From Azophilus sp965215035 (lineage in GTDB: Bacteria > Pseudomonadota > Gammaproteobacteria > Pseudomonadales > Azotimanducaceae), in assembly GCA_965215035.1 (NCBI GenBank), contig OZ244040.1, positions 806,001 to 870,000 on the forward strand: a DNA stretch of 64,000 bases. The letters run 5' to 3'. Below, in pieces: positions 1 through 9,025 of this stretch. Under the pieces are notes generated by a model, which was not told the origin of the DNA, did no database searches, and saw nothing but the letters and a program-made list of their open reading frames with translations. The translations under genes were made by a program, and so were the position numbers. The stretch's first letter is position 1; each line of letters starts with the position of its first letter.

Positions 1-1192
1 CGTAGGCGACGGCCCGGCCGACGGCACCGTGGGCGTCCCGGAACGGCTCCCCCTTGCGTACCAAGTAGTCGGCGAAGTCGGTGGCGGTGGTAAACCCGTC
101 CCGCGCGGCACCGCGCATTGCCGAGGCATCGACCTCGACACCGGATAGCAGGCCCAGCATGGCCGTAAGGCAGTTGTCCAGGGTGTCCACCGCGTCGAAG
201 AGCGGTTCCTTGTCCTCCTGGTTGTCCTTGTTGTAGGCCAGCGGCTGGCTTTTCATTAGCGTCAGCAGCGCCAGCAGGTGCCCGTAGGCCCGGCCCGCCT
301 TGCCGCGAATCAACTCCGGCACATCCGGGTTTTTCTTCTGCGGCATGATGCTGGACCCGGTGCAGAATCGATCCGGCAGCTCGATAAAGCCGAACTGCTG
401 GGAACTCCACAGCACCAACTCCTCGCACCAGCGGCTCAAATGCATCATGGTCATGGCCGCCACCGCGCAGAACTCAATGGCGAAGTCCCGGTCGCTCACC
501 GCGTCCAGGGAGTTGGCGGCCACCGCCGCAAAGCCCAGTTCCCCAGCCACTGATTGACGGTCGATGGGAAAGGTTGTGCCGGCCAGGGCGGCGGCGCCGA
601 GCGGCAGCACATCCACCCGCACCCGGCAATCGAGCATGCGGTCGCGATCACGCAACAACATTTCGAACCAGGCCAGCATATGGTGCCCGAAGGTGACCGG
701 CTGCGCCCCCTGCAGGTGGGTAAAACCGGGCATGACGGTGCCGCGGTGTCGCTCCGCCAAATCCACAAGCGCCCGCAGCAGCGCGTTTTCCCGCTCGACG
801 ATGCTGTCGATCGCCTCGCGCAGGAAAAGACGGATATCGGTTGCCACCTGGTCATTGCGCGAACGGCCTGTATGCAGCTTCTTGCCCGTTTCGCCGATCA
901 GCTCGATAAGCCGACTCTCGATGTTCATGTGCACATCCTCAAGATCGGTGCGCCAGGCAAAGGTGGACGCCTCGATCTCCTCGCCGATGCGCCGCAATCC
1001 ATCCACGATGCGCTCCACTTCAGCGGCGTTCAGCACGCCCACCCGGCCGAGCATGCGGCAGTGGGCAATGGAACCCCGGATGTCCTGCCGATACAGCCGT
1101 TTGTCGAACGATACCGAGGCGGTGAAACCCGCGATGAACTCTTCGGGAGCTTCCCGCAGCCGGCCACGGTTGTGCTTGGGGGAATCACGCAT
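1..1192 (-). CDS. argH: Argininosuccinate lyase, C-terminus outside the window
   Basis: Last step of arginine synthesis: splits argininosuccinate into arginine and fumarate in the cytoplasm. About 397 residues are visible of a family length near 460, so the C-terminus lies beyond the left edge. The fumarase/aspartase superfamily signature GSSIMPQKKNPD is clear, as are GRSRNDQVATD and TVMPGFTHLQ upstream of it. The ATG at 1192 gives MRDSPKHNRGRLREAPEE. The gene is divergent from hemC, with about 320 bp between the start codons. Function is secure; the exact start is slightly less so. Confidence 0.95.
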   Translation of the reverse strand, partial: MRDSPKHNRGRLREAPEEFIAGFTASVSFDKRLYRQDIRGSIAHCRMLGRVGVLNAAEVERIVDGLRRIGEEIEASTFAWRTDLEDVHMNIESRLIELIGETGKKLHTGRSRNDQVATDIRLFLREAIDSIVERENALLRALVDLAERHRGTVMPGFTHLQGAQPVTFGHHMLAWFEMLLRDRDRMLDCRVRVDVLPLGAAALAGTTFPIDRQSVAGELGFAAVAANSLDAVSDRDFAIEFCAVAAMTMMHLSRWCEELVLWSSQQFGFIELPDRFCTGSSIMPQKKNPDVPELIRGKAGRAYGHLLALLTLMKSQPLAYNKDNQEDKEPLFDAVDTLDNCLTAMLGLLSGVEVDASAMRGAARDGFTTATDFADYLVRKGEPFRDAHGAVGRAVAY

Positions 1193-1513
1193 ACGGCGGA
1201 TTATAGCGGCATCGGGCATCGGGGCGGCCAACAGTTAGCCGCCGGGCAGGCGCACCGCACTCACCCGCCGAACGCTAAGCGGACTAGCCCGCCCGATTGC
1301 GTGGGCGCACGCACGAGCCTTAAAGGCTAAGCGGGTACGCGATACCTCCGCTCTCCACCGGCATGCGAGCCCGTTGGGTTGGCTGTCCATTGGGAAACAC
1401 CCTGTTCCCCGAGCACCCGCCACCCGGCCCAAGATTGGAAGCTCGCTTGCAAAAGACCGGGCACCAAGGCATACAGGCCATTCCATAGCCGGTTGCTGAG
1501 TGTGCTCTCTTAC

Positions 1514-2452
1514 ATGGACGAGTTGCGTATCGCTACCCGCAAGAGCCGGCTGGCGCTGTGGCAGGCAAACTTCATCAAGACGGAACTCCAGCGCCATCAT
1601 AGGGGGCTGCGCGTCGAGCTGGTGGGTATGACCACCGAGGGCGACCGGCGGTTGGATGCACACCTAGGCACGGTCGGCGGCAAGGGGCTGTTCATCAAGG
1701 AGCTGGAAGCGGCACTGCTGCGCGGCGCTGCCGACCTGGCGGTACACTCCATGAAAGACGTACCGGCGGTTGTCGACCCCCGCTTCACCCTGGCGGCCAT
1801 CGGTTACCGGGAGGATGCCCGCGATGCCTGGATAAGTCCGCACGGGGCATTTGATTCGGTGCCGCGGGGAGCGACCGTGGGGTCGTCGAGCCTGCGCCGC
1901 CAAGCGCAGCTTCTCGCGGCCCGCCCGGACCTCAGGGTGGTGCCGCTACGGGGCAATGTGGATACCCGTTTGCGCAAGCTGGAGCGGGGCGAGTTGGACG
2001 CTGTGGTGCTGGCCACGGCCGGTCTGGCGCGCTTAGGCTGGGCACACCGCATCACCGAGACGCTTAGCATCGAGCGCTGCCTGCCCGCGCCCGGCCAGGG
2101 TGCCCTCGGCATCGAGTGCCTCGCCGGCACGGCCCACATCCAAGAGCTTCTTGAACCCCTGAACGATCTGCGGGTTGCTCAATGCGTACAAGCGGAGCGG
2201 GGCGTAAGCGCCGCCCTCGGCGCGGACTGTAACATGCCGCTCGGTGCCTACGCGGCCCCCGCCGCGGGCGGCCTGCATCTGCGCGCCCTGCTGGCATCGC
2301 CGGACGGCCGGATGCTGCTCTGCGCGGCGGCCACCCACCGCGAGGCGCACTCGGCCGTCGCCGGAGTGGTGCAAGACCTTCGCCGTCAGGGGGCCGACCG
2401 GCTATTGGCCGCGGCCCGGCCGCCCCATGAGCAGCCAGAGGTTGCTCCATAG
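1514..2452 (+). CDS. hemC: Hydroxymethylbilane synthase (porphobilinogen deaminase)
   Basis: Polymerises four porphobilinogen molecules into hydroxymethylbilane for tetrapyrrole synthesis. The 312-residue product begins MDELRIATRKSRLALWQA, the usual family N-terminus, which is why the ATG at 1514 is preferred to the open frame reaching back to 1379. Other hallmarks are GGKGLFIKELE, DLAVHSMKDVP and the dipyrromethane-cofactor cysteine region ALGADCNMPLGAYA. First gene of hemC-hemD-hemX-hemY, all on the plus strand. Confidence 0.96.
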   Translation: MDELRIATRKSRLALWQANFIKTELQRHHRGLRVELVGMTTEGDRRLDAHLGTVGGKGLFIKELEAALLRGAADLAVHSMKDVPAVVDPRFTLAAIGYREDARDAWISPHGAFDSVPRGATVGSSSLRRQAQLLAARPDLRVVPLRGNVDTRLRKLERGELDAVVLATAGLARLGWAHRITETLSIERCLPAPGQGALGIECLAGTAHIQELLEPLNDLRVAQCVQAERGVSAALGADCNMPLGAYAAPAAGGLHLRALLASPDGRMLLCAAATHREAHSAVAGVVQDLRRQGADRLLAAARPPHEQPEVAP

Positions 2453-3146
2453 GCACCCCTTGGTGAACATCTGGGTCACACGCACGGAACCCGGCGCAAG
2501 CGCACTCGCCGGCGCGCTCGCAAACGCCGGGCACCGGGTGCTCAAGGCACCGGTGCTGGGAATCTCCTACCAGCCATTCGATCTTCCCCAAGGTCCATTC
2601 CACTACGGCATCTTTCTGTCGGTACACGCCGTGCGCGCCGCCCTGGCCAGCCTGGCGGACGAAATATCCACCCTGTACGCCGTCGGGCGGCAAACCCGGG
2701 CCGCCTTGCGGGAACTCGGGTTCGATGCCGTGGTGCCCGCCGTCGAAACCAGCGAGGGGCTCCTGGCGGCCCTGCCGAACCCGGCGGACAGGCGGGTGCT
2801 GGTGGTAACCGGGGCGGGCGGCAGGAACTGGCTGCCCGAGGCCCTGGAAAAACTCGGTGCCGAGGTGACACGACTCGATGCCTACGTGCGGTATCCTTTG
2901 GCCCCGAAGCTCGACCCCATGGGCGTGGACGCTATTGTGGTTTCGAGCGGCGAAGGATTGACGCGGGCCGCACGCCTGTGGCAGGCCGCCGGTGGGGCCC
3001 CCGATGTCCCGGTAATGGCACCGTCGGCGCGCGTCGTAGCCCTCGGCGAGGGTCTCGGGATGCGCTCTGTGCACAACTGCCAGGGCGCGAATGCACAGGC
3101 CGTGCTGGGCACGCTGGGGCGCCTAGCGCACCAGGGGCCGCCATGA
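2427..3146 (+). CDS. hemD: Uroporphyrinogen-III synthase
   Basis: Closes hydroxymethylbilane with inversion of ring D to give uroporphyrinogen III. The family is weakly conserved; the call rests on WVTRTEPGASALAGAL near the N-terminus, a two-lobed length of about 240 residues, VLVVTGAGGRNWL in the second half, and position between hemC and hemX. The ATG at 2427 overlaps the hemC end by 26 nt. A GTG at 2463, giving (V)NIWVTRTEP, looks more like the usual family start and is an equally good choice. Overlap with hemC suggests translational coupling. Confidence 0.9.
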   Translation: MSSQRLLHRHPLVNIWVTRTEPGASALAGALANAGHRVLKAPVLGISYQPFDLPQGPFHYGIFLSVHAVRAALASLADEISTLYAVGRQTRAALRELGFDAVVPAVETSEGLLAALPNPADRRVLVVTGAGGRNWLPEALEKLGAEVTRLDAYVRYPLAPKLDPMGVDAIVVSSGEGLTRAARLWQAAGGAPDVPVMAPSARVVALGEGLGMRSVHNCQGANAQAVLGTLGRLAHQGPP

Positions 3147-3210
3147 GTGGCTTGGCGCAATATGCCGGCCAGGGGCGCCGGGGTTTGACTAAAGGCAGGG
3201 CTGACGCACG

Positions 3211-4398
3211 ATGAGCGATGCAGACGAGCCCCGGGACCAGGGCAACAAGGGCCAACCCAGGGCGGCGCGCGGTGCGCGTTTGCTGGCCGCACTCGGGCTG
3301 CTTTTTGGGCTCGCCGGGGCAGCCGGGGCCGCCTACCTCTACTACAGCCTCATCCTGCTCGGCCCCGCCGCCGACATCGGCGAGCGTATGGCCGAACTGC
3401 GGGAAGAACAAGCACAACTCCGCGCCCACCTAGGCCGCCTGACCAGCGAGCAGCGAACCGCATTCGAGGCCTTGGAAGCCGAACAGCGACAAAGGCAGCG
3501 GGCCGCCGAGGAGTCGCTGGCGCGGCAGCTTGACCGACTAGCCGTTCCCGAACCAGCCGGAGAGCGCGAGTGGAAACTTGCCGAGGCCGAACGCCTGCTA
3601 AGGCTCGCCAACCAGCGGCTGCCCATGGAGCGGGATACCAAGCAGGCGGTGGGCCGGTTGCAATCCGCCGACGACCTACTCGCCGGTCTCGACGAAGACG
3701 CCACGCGCGGAGTACGAGCAACACTGGCCGACGAAATACGGCGCCTTGAACAGGTCGCCTTCGTCGATGTTGCGGAGCTCTATCTGCGTCTGGATGCGGT
3801 CAAGCGCCAACTCGGCACCTTGGCGCTCGACGCACCCGAATACACCTTGGACGAGCCCGGCCCCGCCCCGGCAACGGCACCCACCGCGATGCCGGATGAT
3901 GCGGCCAGTGGCCCCGGCCGGGAGGCCGAGCTAGCCAATACCCCGGTGGCCGGGGAGGAGGCGTTTTCCCTAACTCCCCCCGCCCCGACCGCCGCCGGCA
4001 ACGAGCACGGCACAGCCCCGGCCGATAGCGGCAACGAGGCACCTGGTTTGCTCAATGCCCTGGTGTCCGAATTCGGCAGACTGGTGCGGTTCCGTCGTAT
4101 CGACACCGGCTTCACACGGCCACCGGTGCCCGCCGAGGCCGTCTATCTGGAACTCAATCTGCGGCTGATGCTGGAGCAGGCACAGCTCGCCGCACTCAGA
4201 TACGACCAGGCCGCGTACGCAGCCAGCCTGGGCTCCGCCGTGGAATGGGCCCGTGCCTACCTAGACGGGCAAAACCCGGAGGTTTTGGCCACACTGGATT
4301 CACTGGAGGCGCTACGCGGCCTGAACCTGCAAACCCCGCTGCCCGACATTTCGGGTTCCTTGCATGAACTCCTACGGGCACGGCGGGAGCGCCCGTGA
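3211..4398 (+). CDS. hemX: HemX, membrane-anchored uroporphyrinogen-methyltransferase-like protein
   Basis: A 395-residue protein with a short charged N-terminus, one membrane segment (about residues 26-50, LLAALGLLFGLAGAAGAAYL), then a long Glu/Arg/Gln-rich coiled-coil stretch (about 55-120) and a low-complexity Pro/Ala linker around 215-270. This is the HemX layout found downstream of hemD in gammaproteobacteria. Despite the old family name it has no SAM-binding core. Its role in haem synthesis is unsettled. It overlaps hemY by 4 nt. Confidence 0.88.
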   Translation: MSDADEPRDQGNKGQPRAARGARLLAALGLLFGLAGAAGAAYLYYSLILLGPAADIGERMAELREEQAQLRAHLGRLTSEQRTAFEALEAEQRQRQRAAEESLARQLDRLAVPEPAGEREWKLAEAERLLRLANQRLPMERDTKQAVGRLQSADDLLAGLDEDATRGVRATLADEIRRLEQVAFVDVAELYLRLDAVKRQLGTLALDAPEYTLDEPGPAPATAPTAMPDDAASGPGREAELANTPVAGEEAFSLTPPAPTAAGNEHGTAPADSGNEAPGLLNALVSEFGRLVRFRRIDTGFTRPPVPAEAVYLELNLRLMLEQAQLAALRYDQAAYAASLGSAVEWARAYLDGQNPEVLATLDSLEALRGLNLQTPLPDISGSLHELLRARRERP

Positions 4399-5576
4399 GG
4401 GTCGGCCTGCTGTTGCTGATTACCGCCGCGGTGCTCGGCGGGCTCGTGGGGACGCTGATGCTGCGCGACCCCGGCTACCTGATGCTCGCCTATGCGGGCC
4501 GGGTGCTGGAGACCAGCCTGTGGTTTGCGGTGGCCATGCTCATCGTTCTGTACGCCGCCCTGCGCGTGCTGGTCTTCGTCGTCACTCGGTTGTTGCAGGG
4601 CAGGGGCGTGTTCGGTGCCCAGCGGGCCGAGCGGGGCGCCCAGCGCCAAACCGTGCGCGGGCTGCTGGCGTTGGCCGAAGGTCAATGGGCCGAAGCCAAG
4701 CGGCTGCTCACCGGCGCCGGGGGCAGCGCGGCGATGCCGCTGGTCAACTATCTGCATGCCGCGCACGCCGCCCACGAGCTTGGCGAGGCGACGGAACGCG
4801 ACGAACTACTTGCCCGCGCCGAACAGAGCACCGCCCATTCCAAAGCCGCGGTGCTGCTCACCCGGGCCAGGCTGCAAATGGCCGAGGAACAGTGGCAAGA
4901 CTGCCGGGCCACACTCCTTGAACTGCGCGAGCAATCGCCTAGGCACCCGCTGCTGCTTGACATGCTGCGGCGTTGTCATGAACGCCTGGAGGACTGGCCG
5001 GCGTTGCTCGAACTGCTGCCCGACCTGCACAAGATCGGCAGCGGCGACAAGGAATCAACCAAGGCCCTGGAACGCCGCGCCTGGGCACACCGGCTTGACG
5101 CGGACGACCACGACGAAGTTTGGCAACGCATGCCGAAGGACCGCAAACGCGACCCGGAGCTCGTCCTGGCACGGGCGCGGCGCATACTGGCGGATGGCGA
5201 GCCGGCCACCGCCGAGCGCCTGGTGCGCAAGTCTCTGGACCGCAGCTGGCATGGGCAACTGGTCGACCTGTACGGGCGCATTCCCTCGCCGGACCCGGCG
5301 CGGCAGATGGCCTACGCCGAAGTCTGGTTGCGAGACCAACCCGACGATGCCGCCCTGCTGTTGGCCCTCGGCCGCATCGCCATGATGAACGGTGCCTGGT
5401 CGAAAGCGCGCGAATACCTAGAGGCGAGCCTGCGGCTGCAACCTTCCGTCGCGGTTTACGGGGAACTCGGGCGGCTGCTGACCCATCTCGGCGAATTCAT
5501 CCGGGGCAGCGAATATCTGGGCAAGGCCTGCCCGGAACTACCGAATCTGCCACTGCCGGAACGGCCCGGAAGGTAG
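4395..5576 (+). CDS. hemY: HemY, inner-membrane TPR protein of the haem operon
   Basis: 393 residues. Two hydrophobic segments occupy about residues 1-65 (LLLLITAAVLGGLVGTLML, then SLWFAVAMLIVLYAALRVLVFVV), followed by TPR-like helical repeats such as ALLLALGRIAMMNGAWSKAR near the C-terminus. This is the HemY_N plus TPR layout. The GTG start at 4395 overlaps the hemX stop in GTGA. It is the last gene of the haem operon and is not the protoporphyrinogen oxidase also called HemY in Gram-positives. Confidence 0.9.
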   Translation: MRVGLLLLITAAVLGGLVGTLMLRDPGYLMLAYAGRVLETSLWFAVAMLIVLYAALRVLVFVVTRLLQGRGVFGAQRAERGAQRQTVRGLLALAEGQWAEAKRLLTGAGGSAAMPLVNYLHAAHAAHELGEATERDELLARAEQSTAHSKAAVLLTRARLQMAEEQWQDCRATLLELREQSPRHPLLLDMLRRCHERLEDWPALLELLPDLHKIGSGDKESTKALERRAWAHRLDADDHDEVWQRMPKDRKRDPELVLARARRILADGEPATAERLVRKSLDRSWHGQLVDLYGRIPSPDPARQMAYAEVWLRDQPDDAALLLALGRIAMMNGAWSKAREYLEASLRLQPSVAVYGELGRLLTHLGEFIRGSEYLGKACPELPNLPLPERPGR

Positions 5577-5708
5577 GGCTTGTGGAGTGGGAGTTTCCCG
5601 CCGCCCAAGGATGTGTGGCCCAAACCGGATACGGTACGTATTTGATTGTGCCAGTCAAAGTAACAATCGCGTTACTACGTTGCGACTCTGAGCGAGGCAG
5701 AGATGGGC

Positions 5709-5726
5709 TTGTTCAGAGCTTCCCTA
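5709..5726 (-). repeat. R1-type terminal repeat at the rho stop codon
   Basis: The 18 bases match the right end of the full R1 copy at 44309-44413 at all but one position, including the final TA. The rho stop codon TAG (5726-5724) lies in this motif. The interior of R1 is not recognisable to the left, so this is a decayed or solo end, or possibly chance. Confidence 0.45.
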
Positions 5727-6989
5727 GCGTGCCCGCATCGAGTTGAAAAACTCGGCGTTGGTCTTGGTGTCCTTGAGCTTGTCGATGAGGAACTCGATGG
5801 CCACCAGATCGTCCATGTCGTGCAGGATCTTGCGCAATATCCAGACCCGCTGCAGTTCCTCCTCGCCCATCAGCAGCTCTTCTCGGCGGGTGCCGGAACG
5901 GCGAATGTTTATGGCCGGGTAGACGCGCTTTTCCGCAATCTTGCGCTCTAGGTGCAGCTCCTGGTTGCCGGTTCCCTTGAACTCCTCGTAGATCACCTCG
6001 TCCATTTTGGAGCCGGTGTCGATCAGGGAGGTGGCGACGATGGTTAGGCTGCCCCCCTCCTCGATGTTCCGCGCAGCACCGAAAAAGCGCTTGGGACGTT
6101 CGAGCGCGTGGGCATCGACGCCGCCGGTGAGTACCTTGCCCGACGACGGCACGATGGTGTTGTAGGCACGGGCGAGGCGCGTGATGGAATCGAGCAGTAT
6201 CACCACATCCTTCTGGTGCTCCACGAGACGCTTGGCCTTCTCGATGACCATTTCCGCCACCTGCACATGCCGGGTGGGGGGCTCATCGAACGTGCTCGCG
6301 ACCACCTCGCCGCGCACGGAGCGCCGCATCTCGGTCACTTCTTCCGGCCGCTCGTCGATCAGCAACACGATAAGCACCACTTCCGGGTCGTTGGCGGTGA
6401 TGGACTGGGCAATGTTCTGCAGCACCAGGGTCTTGCCCGCCTTGGGTGGCGAGACGATGAGGCCCCGCTGGCCCCTGCCGATGGGTGCGATTAGGTCGAT
6501 GATGCGGGCGGTGATGTCCTCGGTGCTGCCGTTGCCCCGCTCGAGCCCCAGCCGCCTGTTGGGGAACAACGGCGTCAGGTTCTCGAACAGCAGCTTGTGT
6601 TTCTTGGTGTTTGGCTCGCTGAAGTTGATCTCGTCGACCTTGAGCATGGCGAAGTAGCGCTCGCCGTCCTTGGGCGGGCGAATCTTGCCGGCCAGGCTGT
6701 CCCCAGTTCGCAGGTTGAAACGGCGAATCTGGCTTGGCGAGACATAGATGTCGTCGGGACCGGCCAGGTAGGAACTGTCGGGGGAGCGCAGAAAACCGAA
6801 ACCGTCCTGCAGGATTTCCAGGGTTCCCTCCCCGAAGATGTCCTCGCCGGCCTTGGCGAGCTTGCGCACGATGGCCGCAATCACCTCCTGTTTGCGGGAA
6901 CGGGCGAGGTTCTCAAGGCCATGGTCGCGGGCCATGTCCACCAAGTCGACCACCGGCTTGGTCTTGAGGTCTTTCAGGTACATCGACAT
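5724..6989 (-). CDS. rho: Transcription termination factor Rho
   Basis: Hexameric RNA helicase that ends transcription at untranslated, C-rich RNA. The 421-residue length matches the family. It starts MSMYLKDLKTKPVVDLVDMA, has the cold-shock-like RNA-binding domain (EILQDGFGFLRSPDSSYL), Walker A as SPPKAGKTLVLQNIAQ, Walker B as VVLIVLLIDERPEEV, the Q-loop region TFDEPPTRHVQVAEM and the R-loop region SGKVLTGGVDAHALERPKRF. An in-frame extension to 7070 is not homologous and was excluded. It is convergent with hemY. The stop codon falls in an R1-like terminal motif. Confidence 0.97.
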   Translation of the reverse strand: MSMYLKDLKTKPVVDLVDMARDHGLENLARSRKQEVIAAIVRKLAKAGEDIFGEGTLEILQDGFGFLRSPDSSYLAGPDDIYVSPSQIRRFNLRTGDSLAGKIRPPKDGERYFAMLKVDEINFSEPNTKKHKLLFENLTPLFPNRRLGLERGNGSTEDITARIIDLIAPIGRGQRGLIVSPPKAGKTLVLQNIAQSITANDPEVVLIVLLIDERPEEVTEMRRSVRGEVVASTFDEPPTRHVQVAEMVIEKAKRLVEHQKDVVILLDSITRLARAYNTIVPSSGKVLTGGVDAHALERPKRFFGAARNIEEGGSLTIVATSLIDTGSKMDEVIYEEFKGTGNQELHLERKIAEKRVYPAINIRRSGTRREELLMGEEELQRVWILRKILHDMDDLVAIEFLIDKLKDTKTNAEFFNSMRAR

Positions 6990-7070
6990 GTCGAATACTT
7001 GCTCTGGTTTGTGACTTGAGACGCGACAATGCGGGGAAAGCCGGCCCAATCCGAGCGCCTTTCGGCGCAT

Positions 7071-7458
7071 CCTCCCGGGTCTAATGCAAAGTGCCTGACT
7101 GAGGGGTTATGAACTTTGGATACGATTGGACAGGAGAGTTGTGTCCGCCTCCAGATACCAAGTGTAGTTCTTTGTCTGCCGCCGTCAAGCGCCAGTTTTT
7201 CCCAATGTTGTCGATAGATAGAACTGTCCGGTTTTAGAATAAATGAACTGTCCGGTTCTCAGATCCGGGTTCCGCCCTTTGCCGCCGCCCTCCGGAAGGA
7301 GCGGAGCGACCCCAGGGAGTTACAGGACCGGAGAGTTTACTTGTTCTCAACAGCGCCAGTTTTTCCCGAGATGCGCTTGGCGCACTCTCTAGCGGTATGC
7401 ACTCCGGCAAGCGGCACTAGCCATGCCGAACTCCGCCCGCCAAGCCAGCGGCAGTTCC
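7071..7458. other. Gene-free stretch upstream of rho; decayed insertion-element debris
   Basis: No gene is seen. AGCGCCAGTTTTTCCC occurs twice, at 7188-7203 and 7352-7367, bracketing about 150 bp. Inside, GAACTGTCCGGTT occurs twice near the left side, and a related CAGGACCGGAGAGTTTAC lies near the right side. This looks like the ends of an insertion element that lost its transposase. The part next to rho presumably holds the rho leader and promoter; no clear -35/-10 pair was picked out. Confidence 0.5.
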
Positions 7459-8784
7459 TCAATGCGGGCCCCGGGTGAATGTCAGGTTGAGCTTCAGGGT
7501 TCCCAGCATGATGCCCGGTTGATGCAGGAAATCATTGTCCGGCGCGTAGGCAAACCGCTCCACCCGGTCGAGCAGCGTATGCCAGGCAATCGTCTGTTCA
7601 AGGCGCGACAGGTGGGCACCCGGGCAGACCCTCGGCCCCTGGGAGAACGTCAGGTGCCGGGTGGCCGCCCGGCGGTCAAGCTTGAGTTCCTGGGCCGCCT
7701 GCCACTCCTCCGGGTCGATATTGGCGGCCGCCCAGCGCAGGTGCAGGTAGGCGCCCTTGGGCACGTGCACACCCTGGAATACCTCGTCCTGGCTGGTGAT
7801 GCGCGTGGATAGGCCCTGGGTTGGCGAGCGCAGGCGCATGCCCTCCTCGGTAAATGCCCGCACCTTCTCGCGGTCCACCTTCAGTTCATCCCAGACGCCC
7901 TCTCTCTCGATTAGCAACTGCACCTGTTCGGCCAGCGCATACTGGGTCGTTTCCAGCCCGCCGATAACCATTGCATAAACGATGCCGTTGATCTCCAAAT
8001 CCTTGAGCTTGCGCTGCAGCGGCGAGTACTCCACCTGGGTGAGAAAAGAGATCATGTCCTCCCCCGGTGTCTTGCGCTTGTCGCGGATCAGATCGGTCGT
8101 GTACTGCTTGAATTCCTCCAGCACCTCGAACTGACTCCTGCTCTCCTCCTCGGTGAGAACATTGTTATGGCCGCTGCCGTAGACAAAGGGCTTGACGGTG
8201 CCGTCACCGAAATACTTCAGCAGTTTCAGGTCGGCCAGGGGCCAACCAAGAATATTGGCCATAACGGTATGCGGCAGCGGCTGCGCGAATTCGGACACGA
8301 ATTCCACCTCGCCCCGGTCGATCCACCGGTCCACCAGTTCGTTGGCCACCCGCTCGATCATTGGCCGGTTGCGCCCTGCGCCTGGCCCAACCCAGGGATC
8401 GGTCAGTTCCTGCCGGTGGGCACGCCACAGCGCGGGATTGGGCCGCAAGGTGGTCATGGAAGCGACCAAGGTGGTGATATTGGGCAGTTCGAATGGGTCG
8501 CCGCCCGCCGCCAGCACCTGTTGCACGCCCAGGCTGGTGATGACGGGAAAACGCTGCTCATCGCGCACCACCCGGGCGATGTCCTCGTGTTTGGAAAGAA
8601 TGAAGGCGTCGGTGCCCGGCTCGAAACCCGCACCGGGAATGCGATGCACGGGTGCCTGTTCGTGCAGGATGTCGTAGGCCTCGTACCAGTACTCCTGGGC
8701 ACCGGGGGAGAAGAGGTCGACATCCTCGAGCTGTACCGGGCACCGCATTGGGCTTACTTGATGGTTGGGTTGCTTACCGTCCAA
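7459..8784 (-). CDS. Cytochrome P450
   Basis: Soluble class I bacterial P450 of 441 residues; probably hydroxylates a small hydrophobic substrate using electrons from a ferredoxin not encoded nearby. Visible motifs: I-helix GGLETTQYAL (acid/alcohol pair as E-T-T), K-helix ExxR in EEGMRLRSP, and the haem loop FSQGPRVCPGAH with the axial cysteine near residue 387. The N-terminus MDGKQPNHQVSPMRCPVQLE has no membrane anchor. The substrate is unknown; other oxidoreductases in the window make a terpenoid or steroid plausible by inference only. Confidence 0.93.
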   Translation of the reverse strand: MDGKQPNHQVSPMRCPVQLEDVDLFSPGAQEYWYEAYDILHEQAPVHRIPGAGFEPGTDAFILSKHEDIARVVRDEQRFPVITSLGVQQVLAAGGDPFELPNITTLVASMTTLRPNPALWRAHRQELTDPWVGPGAGRNRPMIERVANELVDRWIDRGEVEFVSEFAQPLPHTVMANILGWPLADLKLLKYFGDGTVKPFVYGSGHNNVLTEEESRSQFEVLEEFKQYTTDLIRDKRKTPGEDMISFLTQVEYSPLQRKLKDLEINGIVYAMVIGGLETTQYALAEQVQLLIEREGVWDELKVDREKVRAFTEEGMRLRSPTQGLSTRITSQDEVFQGVHVPKGAYLHLRWAAANIDPEEWQAAQELKLDRRAATRHLTFSQGPRVCPGAHLSRLEQTIAWHTLLDRVERFAYAPDNDFLHQPGIMLGTLKLNLTFTRGPH

Positions 8785-8866
8785 TGTCTTCCCCGTCTAT
8801 AGGCGTATAGGTTCCGCCATGCTATCTCGCCGGGGCGAAGCTACGCAAAAGTAATTGTTCGCGGGT

Positions 8867-9016
8867 CAGGGCCATCCCAAAGTCGCCTACTAGCCCTCCG
8901 CAAAGCCCTATATAGATGGTTTACGAAAGTTTTTCAGAAGATTAGGCAATACTTTTCGGAGTCTAATGAGTTTTCTGAGGTTTTATCTCAAGAGCGAGCG
9001 CTTTGGGATGGTCCTG
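8867..9016. repeat. R2 miniature inverted-repeat element, copy A
   Basis: About 150 bp with 16-bp near-perfect terminal inverted repeats: CAGGGCCATCCCAAAG on the left and CTTTGGGATGGTCCTG on the right. Its interior is shared with copies at 10370-10627 and 57948-58093 (for example CCCTCCGCAAAGCCCTATA and AATACTTTTCGGAGTCTAATG). It encodes nothing. It begins 10 bp beyond the epmA stop codon. No target duplication is recognisable at this copy. Confidence 0.8.
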
Positions 9017-9025
9017 GGCAACCGC

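Noticed and set aside
2064..3074. Long minus-strand open frame opposite hemC/hemD
   Set aside because: It is a shadow of GC-rich coding sequence; hemC and hemD on the plus strand have clear family motifs.
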